Virus record (IMG/VR): IMGVR_UViG_3300047384_000197
Location: 1 to 23,894 of that record
From: a virus
DNA: 23,894 nt
Strand: one strand, 5' to 3'
Under the pieces are notes generated by a model that had not been told where the DNA came from, ran no database searches, and was given only the letters and a program-made list of their open reading frames with translations. The translations under genes were made by a program, and so were the position numbers. Below are positions 1 to 5,991 of the stretch, piece after piece; position 1 is the first letter of the stretch; every line of letters begins with the position of its first letter.

Positions 1-567
1 AGAGTCTGTAGTTGGGCTATAGAAACACTTGTCATCTTCTGTATGGTTAAGTGTTAATGGCTTCTCTCTGTCAAAGTATTCGTTCACAATTTCTTCTGCT
101 CTCTCGTTAGGAGTAAAGTCAATCACGTCAACGTCTGATGATAGTGGCTCGATACCCTCTATCTGTGCGATGTTGAATACTCTATATACTCTCAAGCCAA
201 AGATTTTCTTGTATCTTTTGTTGCTAAGATCGATCTTCCTTGTGTCCTTGACGAATTTGCCTGTCTTAGTGTCAAGGTAGCTTACACTATAGAAATGTAC
301 TTCTGTAGATTTACTACCCTTGATAATTCTACCACCATTGGATGATGCTTGTTTAAAGGTCATCCATTGGTTATGCTCCCAATTATTGCGTCTACACTCA
401 AAGTGTAGGAAGAACACGTTGAATCCTGTATACAATCTCTTTGTTATCCTATTCATAGGTTGATTGAATTCCCCTGCTTTGAATGGCTTGAACCATTCCA
501 TACCATGTTCCTTCAATCCATCTATTACTCTCTCGTTGATGCTGTCTATAATCTCTTGATTTTTCAT
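1..567 (-). CDS. ArdC-like antirestriction / ssDNA-binding protein, N-terminal domain (partial)
   Basis: The frame opens at ATG 567-565 and stays open to the window edge, so the 189 residues seen are the N-terminal part only. They fit the ArdC N-terminal domain (PF08401 type): a WFKPF segment (residues 25-29), PMNR..KRLYTGFN (37-50), WMTFKQAS..GG.I.KGSKST (68-88) and VYRVFNIAQIEGIE (127-140), each matching a conserved block of that family. In plasmids ArdC binds single-stranded DNA and protects incoming DNA from restriction. The C-terminal zinc-metallopeptidase half found in many members would lie beyond position 1 and cannot be checked. It is the last visible gene of a minus-strand run (959-777, 764-579, 567-1) downstream of the structured RNA. 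Early expression as a defence against host restriction is inferred from family and position. Confidence 0.8.
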   Translation of the reverse strand, partial: MKNQEIIDSINERVIDGLKEHGMEWFKPFKAGEFNQPMNRITKRLYTGFNVFFLHFECRRNNWEHNQWMTFKQASSNGGRIIKGSKSTEVHFYSVSYLDTKTGKFVKDTRKIDLSNKRYKKIFGLRVYRVFNIAQIEGIEPLSSDVDVIDFTPNERAEEIVNEYFDREKPLTLNHTEDDKCFYSPTTDS

Positions 568-578
568 CTGTCTGTGGT

Positions 579-764
579 TTATTTAATTAAGTTAAGTTCG
601 TTTGTTACCGATACTAATTTAGTGATGTAGTAATTACAATAACACCCATGGATGTCATCTAAATCCTCCATCTCAATCATCTTACTCTCTGCATCTTTAA
701 TGCAGTAAAACTTTCCAATAACAGAAATAATTCTGTCAGGTGCATCTTCAATTAAAAAGTACAT
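579..764 (-). CDS. small hypothetical protein (61 aa)
   Basis: A 61-residue frame starting at ATG 764-762, placed 12 nt after the stop of the upstream small membrane gene and 11 nt before the ArdC-like start. The protein is mixed in composition with an acidic centre (IEMEDLDDIHG, about residues 30-40), two Cys-adjacent aromatic positions (CYCNYY) and no predicted membrane segment. I do not recognise the family. It is called real because it sits in register in a tight same-strand run, with short spacers on both sides and no competing frame. Function unknown; by position it belongs to the same early transcript as the antirestriction-like gene. Confidence 0.55.
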   Translation of the reverse strand: MYFLIEDAPDRIISVIGKFYCIKDAESKMIEMEDLDDIHGCYCNYYITKLVSVTNELNLIK

Positions 765-776
765 AGTTTCTAAGGT

Positions 777-959
777 TTAGTTTAATTTTGTTTTTTTATC
801 GTGTTGAATTGCATCTTTTATAACTAAGCACAAGACAAAAATACCGAAAGGCATCATATACAAAGCAGCTTCGTTACTTGTTGCAACAAATAAGATTAAA
901 ATAATAAGGTTTAATAAAATCAAAATTGTAATAGCGAAATTGTAAGTGAATTTTGTCAT
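777..959 (-). CDS. small two-TM membrane protein (60 aa)
   Basis: Sixty residues from ATG 959-957. The frame is open further upstream to 1037, but the ATG at 959 follows an A-rich leader with a run of eight A typical of Bacteroidota starts, and the upstream extension (RHKSRAEETINQTKK) looks like untranslated leader. The protein has a Lys/Thr N-terminus, a first hydrophobic segment (about residues 8-26, ITILILLNLIILILF), a second (about 35-50, MPFGIFVLCLVI), and a charged Lys-rich tail. No family recognised. It is the first gene after the structured RNA and probably shares its promoter, since no TAnnTTTG box lies between 1040 and 960 on this strand. Possible roles such as superinfection exclusion are speculation. 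Confidence 0.6.
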   Translation of the reverse strand: MTKFTYNFAITILILLNLIILILFVATSNEAALYMMPFGIFVLCLVIKDAIQHDKKTKLN

Positions 960-1041
960 TGTAGTGTTTTTTTTGGTTTGATTGATAGTTTCCTCTGCTC
1001 TGCTTTTATGTCGACTTGCAACGACCATTGGTAGCATTAAA

Positions 1042-1064
1042 GGGAGTACATAAAATGCACCCCC
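1042..1064 (-). terminator. strong 10-bp hairpin at the 3' end of the structured RNA
   Basis: On the minus strand GGGGGTGCAT (1064-1055) and ATGTACTCCC (1051-1042) form an uninterrupted 10-bp stem with two G-U pairs and a TTT loop, followed by TTTAAT. The short U run makes it a weak or leaky terminator, or a 3'-end stabilising hairpin, which would fit some read-through into the downstream genes. Confidence 0.45.
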
Positions 1065-1072
1065 ATCGAATC

Positions 1073-1121
1073 AAAAAAATGTATGTTGTCATTACTCACG
1101 CAACAACATTACAAATGCGTG
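1073..1121 (-). promoter_or_regulatory. two mutually exclusive hairpins followed by a U7 tract (attenuator-like)
   Basis: On the minus strand CACGCA (1121-1116) pairs perfectly with TGCGTG (1102-1097), while ATGTTGT (1109-1103) pairs perfectly with ACAACAT (1089-1083). The two helices overlap and cannot both form. The second is followed after three bases by seven T (1079-1073), a weak intrinsic-terminator layout. This could decide whether transcription stops at the end of the RNA or continues into the genes at 959-1. The regulatory reading is inference. Confidence 0.4.
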
Positions 1122-1598
1122 TTGTTCATTTCACACTTGTTCTTACTCATTGTACTTCATTGCTTACAACTTGCAATACCAAGCCCTTGATGAACTTTCC
1201 CATATTAGTCGGTACGGATTTCTTAAATCCCCTATGGTGCTTTACCTAACTTGTAACGATAGCCTATTGGTATATCCAAGCCCATCTGGTTGTCGGCGAT
1301 GGTTTCCGTCCAGTTGTTCGATACTGGCAAACGCTGATTGAATTTTTGCTTTAATGTCTGTCTGTTGGCAATGCAACTCGTTACATCATTACTAAGGCTT
1401 ATCATCCTCAATCAAGCTAAGGTGTACTCTGTACTGATATGCTATCTCAACAATCCGAAGATACTCGATAGTCAGATGCTACTCTAAGGCTTGTGTGTTG
1501 GTCTTATGCTATCCGTATGGAGTGCCAACGCCTATGCTGAACGCTATATCTGAATCAGTAAGTGAAAGAACGAACAATGCTTTGATTCATTGTTGGGA

Positions 1599-1630
1599 CA
1601 AATATACGAACTAATTTTAATACGTGTCAA
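1599..1630 (-). promoter_or_regulatory. strong Bacteroidota-type promoter for the structured RNA
   Basis: Read on the minus strand, TTGACA (1630-1625) is followed, 21 nt after its TTG, by TATATTTG (1606-1599), a full match to TAnnTTTG. The expected start, 5-6 nt downstream, falls at about 1594, which is exactly the first base of the 7-bp hairpin of the RNA. It is the only promoter in the window with both a perfect -7 box and a perfect TTGACA-like -33 box. Confidence 0.75.
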
Positions 1631-1820
1631 GTTATTTTACACTTTATTTTTAGTTTCTCAATGTTTACGGGGGTTACAGAGCCAAAGTTTTTTTTGGAGT
1701 TAATCTATATGTGTATGGATTGGGGGGAATGATTGGGTAGTTATGCCTCCTATCTCTTGTTCTCACTACGTTAGAGACGATTTAAGAGCATTTCGGCGTG
1801 TATGTATAGTAAAGCTACCA

Positions 1821-1900
1821 TTTTGGTATGCGTATCATTACAAGGGCAGAAATTAGGTATCTCACAGCTGTGAAAAACGACATTTAGTTTTGGTATGCGT
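1821..1900. repeat. 13-bp direct repeat flanking a 12-bp palindrome
   Basis: TTTTGGTATGCGT occurs exactly at 1821-1833 and 1888-1900, 67 bp start to start. The perfect palindrome TCACAGCTGTGA (1862-1873) lies between the copies, slightly off centre. This is operator- or iteron-like, but two copies alone do not settle which. Confidence 0.6.
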
Positions 1901-2007
1901 GCATAATGTTTGACCACCCCCTTCGAGGATTTCAGTTTCGGATTATGGAACGTGCGTGCGTACTATATATATAACCCCCACCCCTTTTATATCTCACAAA
2001 AAATTTA

Positions 2008-2015
2008 TACCTTAG
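2008..2015 (+). promoter_or_regulatory. possible promoter -7 box for the 2034 gene
   Basis: TACCTTAG differs from TAnnTTTG at one position and is followed by an A-rich leader of about 18 nt to the ATG at 2034. No clear -33 element is visible. Weak call. Confidence 0.25.
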
Positions 2016-2033
2016 CAAAAAAATAATATAATT

Positions 2034-2402
2034 ATGCCTACACCTATTAAAAAGAATAAAAAAAGCTTTGGGGTTTTAAAGTCTGATGGTAAGTCTGACG
2101 TTATGACTCGTGATAAAAACTTCACTGGCCCAATGAACCTGAAACAAGACGTAATAAAAAGAAAAGCTAAAGAGAAAAAAGCTAAGATTGCCGAACTTAA
2201 ATCTAAGTCTAAAAAGTTAAGCGACAAGTGGTATAAAGTTGACAAAGAGCCTGCATACATGGGAGTTAAATTTAAAGATAAAGAGCTAAGTAAAATTAGT
2301 AAGGAGTGGAAGGCTACCAACAAAGAGCTTACAAAGCTAACAGGTAAGGGTACTTCGTTTTACGAGTACGCAAAAAAAAGAAGTCCAAAACTAAGAAAAT
2401 AA
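2034..2402 (+). CDS. lysine-rich basic protein (122 aa)
   Basis: Starts at an ATG after an A/T-rich leader typical of these phages and ends abutting the convergent gene at 2403. The 122 residues are dominated by Lys, with a helical Lys/Ala/Glu stretch in the middle (KRKAKEKKAKIAELKSKSKK, about residues 41-60) and a basic C-terminus (KKRSPKLRK). No membrane segment, no signal peptide and no recognised domain. It resembles in composition the basic proteins at 5992-7002 and 8025-8751, suggesting nucleic-acid binding or packaging with the DNA. That is inference from charge only. It is the first plus-strand gene after the control region. Confidence 0.65.
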   Translation: MPTPIKKNKKSFGVLKSDGKSDVMTRDKNFTGPMNLKQDVIKRKAKEKKAKIAELKSKSKKLSDKWYKVDKEPAYMGVKFKDKELSKISKEWKATNKELTKLTGKGTSFYEYAKKRSPKLRK

Positions 2403-2726
2403 CTACTCCTTCGCTTGACTAATCTCAAGCTCCTTCACTACAGTTTTGATGTAGTCCATATCTTTTTGTAGGTAGTGTATCTTCAGATCTTGTTTCGCAT
2501 CATCTGGTAGTGCACCCATCTCTCCACGAGGCCATTTAGTTCTAAACTCGTCATTAAGCTCTACGTGTTCTTGCATACGATATACATCTAACTGCAGTTG
2601 AGCTATTGACGCTGTAAGGGTAAACCATATACCAGCGAGGGAAACTATCCCTACGACGATCCCCACGAGTGTTTTTATGTCTAGTTTTACTTTAGACTCT
2701 TCCCCAATATTCATTTCATTTTCCAT
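2403..2726 (-). CDS. one-TM membrane protein with C-terminal coiled coil (107 aa)
   Basis: Start chosen at ATG 2726-2724: the frame is open back to a TTG at 2747, but that TTG is part of the TAAATTTG promoter box, so it cannot be translated from this promoter. The protein has a short acidic N-terminus (MENEMNIGEES), the block DIKTL, one hydrophobic segment (about residues 18-40) ending in GIWFTL, then a hydrophilic, probably helical tail. The DIK(T/S)L-TM-G(I/M)WFTL layout is shared with the protein at 8768-9046, so the two look like distant paralogues. Such short N-in, one-TM, coiled-coil proteins occur near phage lysis genes (holin or spanin-like). Here the gene stands alone under its own promoter. 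Function unassigned. Confidence 0.65.
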   Translation of the reverse strand: MENEMNIGEESKVKLDIKTLVGIVVGIVSLAGIWFTLTASIAQLQLDVYRMQEHVELNDEFRTKWPRGEMGALPDDAKQDLKIHYLQKDMDYIKTVVKELEISQAKE

Positions 2727-2744
2727 AATAATATTATTTTGTTT

Positions 2745-2752
2745 CAAATTTA
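2745..2752 (-). promoter_or_regulatory. promoter -7 box TAAATTTG for the gene at 2726-2403
   Basis: Perfect TAnnTTTG on the minus strand, about 18 nt ahead of the ATG at 2726, with an A-rich leader between. The -33 region has no clear TTG. It also decides the start codon, because the alternative TTG start lies inside this box. Confidence 0.5.
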
Positions 2753-2794
2753 CAAAAATTAATTTTTATATTGCGGGAACCATTTAAATTCAAG

Positions 2795-3190
2795 ATGAAT
2801 AAACTTACTAAAGCGACCAAGGTAAAGAAGACCCAGTTAGGGATGAATCCGTCGACAGCCTCCAACAGACTTAATAAACAACTCCTATATACATTTGCTA
2901 AGAAGTTAGATATGCACTGGTGTTACCAATGTGGTGCGGAGATTCTTGGCGTAGAAGATATGAGTATAGAACACAAAACCCCCTGGTTACATTCAGAGGA
3001 TCCTGTGTCGTTATACTTTGATATTGAAAATATAGCCTTCTCTCATAAGTCTTGCAACTACAGTGCAGCACGAAGGTTAAATAAGCAAGAATGCCCATCA
3101 GTGGGTTCTTACAATAGGGGCTGCAGGTGTGACGGCTGCAAGAAGGCACAGTCTGATTATAGAAAAGGCCTTAGAGCTAGGAAGTCTTAA
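2795..3190 (+). CDS. HNH endonuclease with extra C-terminal Cys cluster (131 aa)
   Basis: Start taken at ATG 2795, the first Met; eight more codons back to a TTG at 2771 are possible but less likely. The core fits an HNH nuclease: a C-x2-C pair (C43, C46), the catalytic-type IEHKTPW block (E59-H60), then D-IENI (N79) and H84-x2-C87-N88. After the core comes a second Cys-rich block, SYNRGCRCDGC (about residues 105-115), a small zinc-binding motif I have seen in phage proteins. The basic N-terminus (KATKVKKTQ) suits DNA binding. HNH proteins in phages act in packaging, homing or host DNA degradation. This one is not next to the terminase, so a packaging role is not supported. The stop overlaps the convergent gene at 3187 by four bases. 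Confidence 0.8.
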   Translation: MNKLTKATKVKKTQLGMNPSTASNRLNKQLLYTFAKKLDMHWCYQCGAEILGVEDMSIEHKTPWLHSEDPVSLYFDIENIAFSHKSCNYSAARRLNKQECPSVGSYNRGCRCDGCKKAQSDYRKGLRARKS

Positions 3191-3585
3191 ACTTCTGTAC
3201 CGTAAGTCATGTGCTCTACAACTGTACCACTAACTGTAGCGTAAGCTTTAAGAGTCACCCCACTTGTTACTGGAATAATTGCAAACCCACCACCAGGGAT
3301 GTAAAATAAGTCTGGATCGTCAGATGCAGTATCAGCAAATACAGAAATATAGTTTGTAGTCACGTTACTTGTGTTTTTTATGTACACGTAGTTAGGTGAG
3401 GTGTAAGAGCCACTAGAGTATAGTGTTACCTGTCCAGAAGCTGTTGCTTTAGCTGTAGAGGTAATTGTTGCTCTAGCCAAACCTGTTGTGTTTGTTGCTG
3501 TTGCAGAACTAGTAACACTTATATTCAGGGGCTGAGATAGTAAGTTAGAGCTAGTTATCGTTAATTTTTTAGTTACTGTTGCCAT
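3187..3585 (-). CDS. small beta-rich structural protein, possible virion decoration protein (132 aa)
   Basis: ATG 3585-3583 follows a run of seven A. The 132 residues are rich in Thr, Ser, Val and Ala with alternating hydrophobic pattern (LTITSSNLL, ARATITSTAKATASGQVTLYSS), suggesting an all-beta fold, and a Gly-rich turn (YIPGGGFAIIPVTSG) near residue 95. No Cys, no signal peptide and no recognised family. A perfect TATATTTG promoter box (3614-3621) lies directly upstream although it ends a run of same-strand genes, so it seems to be expressed separately and perhaps highly. That and the composition suggest a virion surface protein; this is inference. Confidence 0.6.
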   Translation of the reverse strand: MATVTKKLTITSSNLLSQPLNISVTSSATATNTTGLARATITSTAKATASGQVTLYSSGSYTSPNYVYIKNTSNVTTNYISVFADTASDDPDLFYIPGGGFAIIPVTSGVTLKAYATVSGTVVEHMTYGTEV

Positions 3586-3613
3586 TTTTTTGTATTGTTT
3601 AAATTATTGTTTA

Positions 3614-3621
3614 CAAATATA
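3614..3621 (-). promoter_or_regulatory. promoter -7 box TATATTTG for the gene at 3585-3187
   Basis: Perfect TAnnTTTG on the minus strand, 28 nt before the ATG at 3585. It sits just beyond the stop codon of the upstream gene (3634), giving the 132-aa protein its own promoter. The -33 element is not obvious. Confidence 0.5.
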
Positions 3622-3633
3622 TAAAATTTATTA

Positions 3634-4191
3634 TTACGATACAGATAAAATAAATTGTTCTACTTTAAAATTACTTATAGTTAAAGTTCTGGTTGCTGGA
3701 GCTCCAGCCCATATAAAAGAAAATTCTAAAGACGTAGGCCAAGATGAGTGTGTGTGTTTTGCTACAAACAACCCACTACCTCCTTGTGTAAGATTTCCAG
3801 CAGTTGTTCCATCTCCTCCAGCGTAATAGTTAACACTTCCAGAGTCGTAATCTGATTTTGAAAATGTACTAGACCATGCAAAAATAAAGTTTGCACCGCT
3901 TTCGGAGCTAATATTCCCTAGATTACCAGTTCTTTCCAATATGTTAAAAGAGAATCTATATTCTGCTGTAAGAGATCCAGATGTTATGGCTGGTACACTT
4001 ACAAATGTAGAAAGCTCTATTGTTTGCACTCCGCTTGTTTCAAACGAAAAAGCATTAGAAAGTGAGTTAGTACCTACCTGTTGAAGAGTACCGCTTCCTG
4101 CTCTTATTCCAAAATCTCCGTTCTCAAGAACATAAGATGATTGTACTCCATCGTTTCCTACTTCTCTTCCTAAACTTAATCCTAATCCCAT
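3634..4191 (-). CDS. hypothetical tail/fibre-associated protein (185 aa)
   Basis: Starts at ATG 4191-4189 with a short leader containing TTATG-rich spacing after the fibre gene (17-nt gap). The N-terminus MGLGLSLGREVGNDG is Gly-rich; the rest is beta-rich with many Ser, Thr, Gly and aromatic residues (FSFETSGVQTIELS, AEYRFSFNIL, NYYAGGDGTTAGN), like the carbohydrate-facing domains that accompany phage fibres. No signal peptide, no Cys and no known catalytic motif. Its place right after a tail fibre gene on the same strand supports a fibre tip, accessory or assembly role. No family recognised. Confidence 0.6.
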   Translation of the reverse strand: MGLGLSLGREVGNDGVQSSYVLENGDFGIRAGSGTLQQVGTNSLSNAFSFETSGVQTIELSTFVSVPAITSGSLTAEYRFSFNILERTGNLGNISSESGANFIFAWSSTFSKSDYDSGSVNYYAGGDGTTAGNLTQGGSGLFVAKHTHSSWPTSLEFSFIWAGAPATRTLTISNFKVEQFILSVS

Positions 4192-4208
4192 TGTTTTGTT
4201 TTTTTATG

Positions 4209-5990
4209 TTATGCTAATTCTCCTGAATCTGTTCTACCCATTTGAGTGTAGTCAAATTCTAGTACTGCTGTTACGTGATAAGTTTGACTTCCCCCAGCGT
4301 CTGTTCCATTTTGCACACTAATTAATACTAAGTCCCCAGCTTGAAAATGTTCTGCGTTATCAAAGTAAAAAGCAAACACTTCAAACTTATCTCCAGTTGC
4401 AGTAATTGTTGTAGATTCTGCTTCTTGCTGAGATTGACTTTGCATAAACCCTGCGTTTTGAGAGTAAACTTTTACAGTCATATCACTAGTGGCGGTTATG
4501 TTACCCACCCTTAAGTAAACGGCTACCACCCTTCCGTTGGCTGGAACTAAGTAGTTAGTGTCTTGATAATCTGAAGATGTACTTGAAGAGTTTTCGTATT
4601 GATCCCTCCAGGAAAGGTAGTGCTGTGTTGTACCTATATCGTCTATAAAGGTTAAGTTAAACTGTTGCTTAACTTTGTTTTCAGTAATAATCTTCTTCCC
4701 TTCTATGGTAACCTCTCCAGCAGCAGATCTTGCTATGGTAGTATCAGAAGCGTGCCCAAGTTCTATTCCTCCTGTGGTAGTTAGGTCTCCAGTAATCTCT
4801 ACAGTATCTCCTATCTGTATGTTACCTGTATCGTTATATATAACAAGGTTACTTCCGTTGGCTTGTATAGAGCTATCAAAGTCAGAAGCGTGAACTCCAC
4901 TACCAAAAACAATTTTAGTTAAATCTGAAAACTTTAAAAAATCATAAGTAGAATCCCACAAAACAGTAGCCAAAGAAGTATCTCCATAAAGTTTAAAATC
5001 GTGACCTGCTCCGTTTGCCCCTATAGTAACGTCTCCATCTATAGTTTGATTTCCTGCAGCAAGAGCAGTAGCAGTGGCAGCGTTACCACTAGTGTCTTGA
5101 CTCCCTGATGCGTTTACTCCAGGTAGGTTTATATCAGCAGTTCCGTTAAAGCTAACACCACCTATATTTCTAGCTGTTTGTAAAGAGGTTGCTGTAGCAG
5201 AGTTACCTGTACAAGATCCTGATGACCCTGTAGCATTTCCTACTAAAGAACCCGTAACTACACCAGCTATATTACCAGAAAAATTACCAATAGTAGTTCC
5301 AGCTATTGTTGTATTACCTGAGCTGTCAAAAGTTATACAAACTGTACCGTCATTATCTTTAATATCGTTACCATTTACCTGAAGGTCTCCATCTATAGTT
5401 TTATCACCAGATGTTAGGGCTGTAGCTGTAGCTGCGTTTCCAGTAGTATCTTGGTTAAGGGTTCCCACCTCGAAGTCTATAGTACCATCACCATCTTGAT
5501 ACGTTACTGTAATACCAGACTCTGTGTTTCCTGTTACCATGCCACCGACAATATCTTGCACTTGCTCGTCAGAAAGCTGTGTGTTCGTATCAGCAGTCAT
5601 ATCATCTACAACAAGATCTATAGTACCATCACCATCTTCATACGTGGCAGATATTCTAGTTTCGGTATTAGAAGTAAACATAGCCCCCACTAAGTCCTGA
5701 ATGTCTTCATCGGTGTGTCCACCGTTTGCACTAAGTTCTATTTCTGAAACCTCGTTGCTTTTGTAATATAGTTTACCGTCAGCAGATTTAGTATATATAA
5801 TACCCCCTTCTCCGTCTATTGGAGTTGACGGATCACTAGCAGTCTCGTTGGTCCTAAGTGCGTCTGCTTTTATGTCTCCATAAAAATCAAAAAGGCTACG
5901 TCCTAGTAGCCCTTTCTTAAACACCTTCATTACCCTAGCTCCGTAATCAGTGACTACCTCACCTATGCTATTAATCAGGGATGATTTCAT
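4209..5990 (-). CDS. tail fibre protein with internal repeats (593 aa)
   Basis: Long fibrous protein from ATG 5990-5988. After an N-terminal ~40-residue attachment-like region come two related repeats, residues about 92-129 and 139-175, each built as DE.(I/V)QD(L/I)VG.M.T.NTE..I..TY.DGDGTID. A second repeat pair, 181-204 and 299-322, carries D.(T/S)GNAATATAL followed by TIDGD. A TARNIGGVSFNGTADINLPG segment (about 272-291) and a HASDTTIARSAAGEV segment are typical of marine phage fibres. The C-terminal ~150 residues look like a globular beta domain, probably the receptor-binding end. No chaperone or protease motif is seen. The start lies one base after the stop of the basic protein gene upstream, so the two are likely co-translated. 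Role: host recognition, well supported by repeats and composition. Confidence 0.85.
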   Translation of the reverse strand: MKSSLINSIGEVVTDYGARVMKVFKKGLLGRSLFDFYGDIKADALRTNETASDPSTPIDGEGGIIYTKSADGKLYYKSNEVSEIELSANGGHTDEDIQDLVGAMFTSNTETRISATYEDGDGTIDLVVDDMTADTNTQLSDEQVQDIVGGMVTGNTESGITVTYQDGDGTIDFEVGTLNQDTTGNAATATALTSGDKTIDGDLQVNGNDIKDNDGTVCITFDSSGNTTIAGTTIGNFSGNIAGVVTGSLVGNATGSSGSCTGNSATATSLQTARNIGGVSFNGTADINLPGVNASGSQDTSGNAATATALAAGNQTIDGDVTIGANGAGHDFKLYGDTSLATVLWDSTYDFLKFSDLTKIVFGSGVHASDFDSSIQANGSNLVIYNDTGNIQIGDTVEITGDLTTTGGIELGHASDTTIARSAAGEVTIEGKKIITENKVKQQFNLTFIDDIGTTQHYLSWRDQYENSSSTSSDYQDTNYLVPANGRVVAVYLRVGNITATSDMTVKVYSQNAGFMQSQSQQEAESTTITATGDKFEVFAFYFDNAEHFQAGDLVLISVQNGTDAGGSQTYHVTAVLEFDYTQMGRTDSGELA

Positions 5991-5991
5991 T

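Larger units (their letters stand above)
1042..1594 (-). ncRNA. candidate large ornate structured non-coding RNA (~520-555 nt)
   Basis: No long minus-strand frame lies here, yet the strand folds densely by inspection. A perfect 7-bp hairpin (1573-1594) begins at the expected start of the promoter at 1599-1630. A long-range helix pairs 1571-1568 with 1127-1124 and 1567-1562 with 1134-1129 (10 bp, one bulged U), continued by 1561-1557 with 1147-1143. Inside are GTTGG/CCAAC (1529-1525 with 1501-1497), a hairpin 1442-1471 capped by a C(UUCG)G loop, and hairpins 1310-1327, 1282-1302, 1267-1279 and 1216-1230, the last enclosed by CCATA/TATGG (1237-1233 with 1204-1200). A local GC rise is visible (31 of 60 bases in 1261-1320). 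The promoter, the UUCG cap and the closing helix fix the strand. Size and style resemble phage-linked ROOL/GOLLD RNAs; membership is not shown. The 3' end is uncertain (about 1073 or 1040). Confidence 0.65.
1631..2033. other. gene-free divergent control region
   Basis: About 400 bp between the minus-strand RNA promoter and the first plus-strand gene with no credible coding frame on either strand. It holds a 13-bp direct repeat (1821-1833 and 1888-1900), a 12-bp palindrome (1862-1873), a GCGT tandem run followed by TATATATATA (1964-1973), and C-rich tracts near 1975-1985. TAGTTTTG at 1885-1892 matches TAnnTTTG but lacks a visible -33 box. The content suits a regulatory or replication-start region; no direct proof. 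Confidence 0.5.

Noticed and set aside
29-280. Plus-strand frame of 83 codons
   Set aside because: Antisense shadow of the ArdC-like gene on the minus strand, whose motifs are clear.
1016-1341. Plus-strand reading frames (1016-1249 and 1150-1341) inside the structured RNA
   Set aside because: They overlap each other, lack leaders typical for this phage, have odd Cys/His-rich composition, and the minus strand has the promoter and helices.
1042-1594. tmRNA, group I/II intron or tRNA cluster as explanation for the structured region
   Set aside because: No tRNA-like ends, T-arm, tag frame or CCA was found, no intron core or split gene is visible, and both flanks are intergenic.
1821-1900. CRISPR array from the 13-bp repeats
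   Set aside because: Only two copies, too short, spacing unlike spacers, and no cas genes.
2012-2323. Minus-strand hydrophobic frame of 103 codons
   Set aside because: Reverse complement of the lysine-rich plus-strand gene: Lys codons AAA/AAG read backward give Phe/Leu.
2727-2747. TTG start extending the one-TM protein by seven residues
   Set aside because: The TTG is part of the TAAATTTG promoter box, so it would lie upstream of the transcript start.
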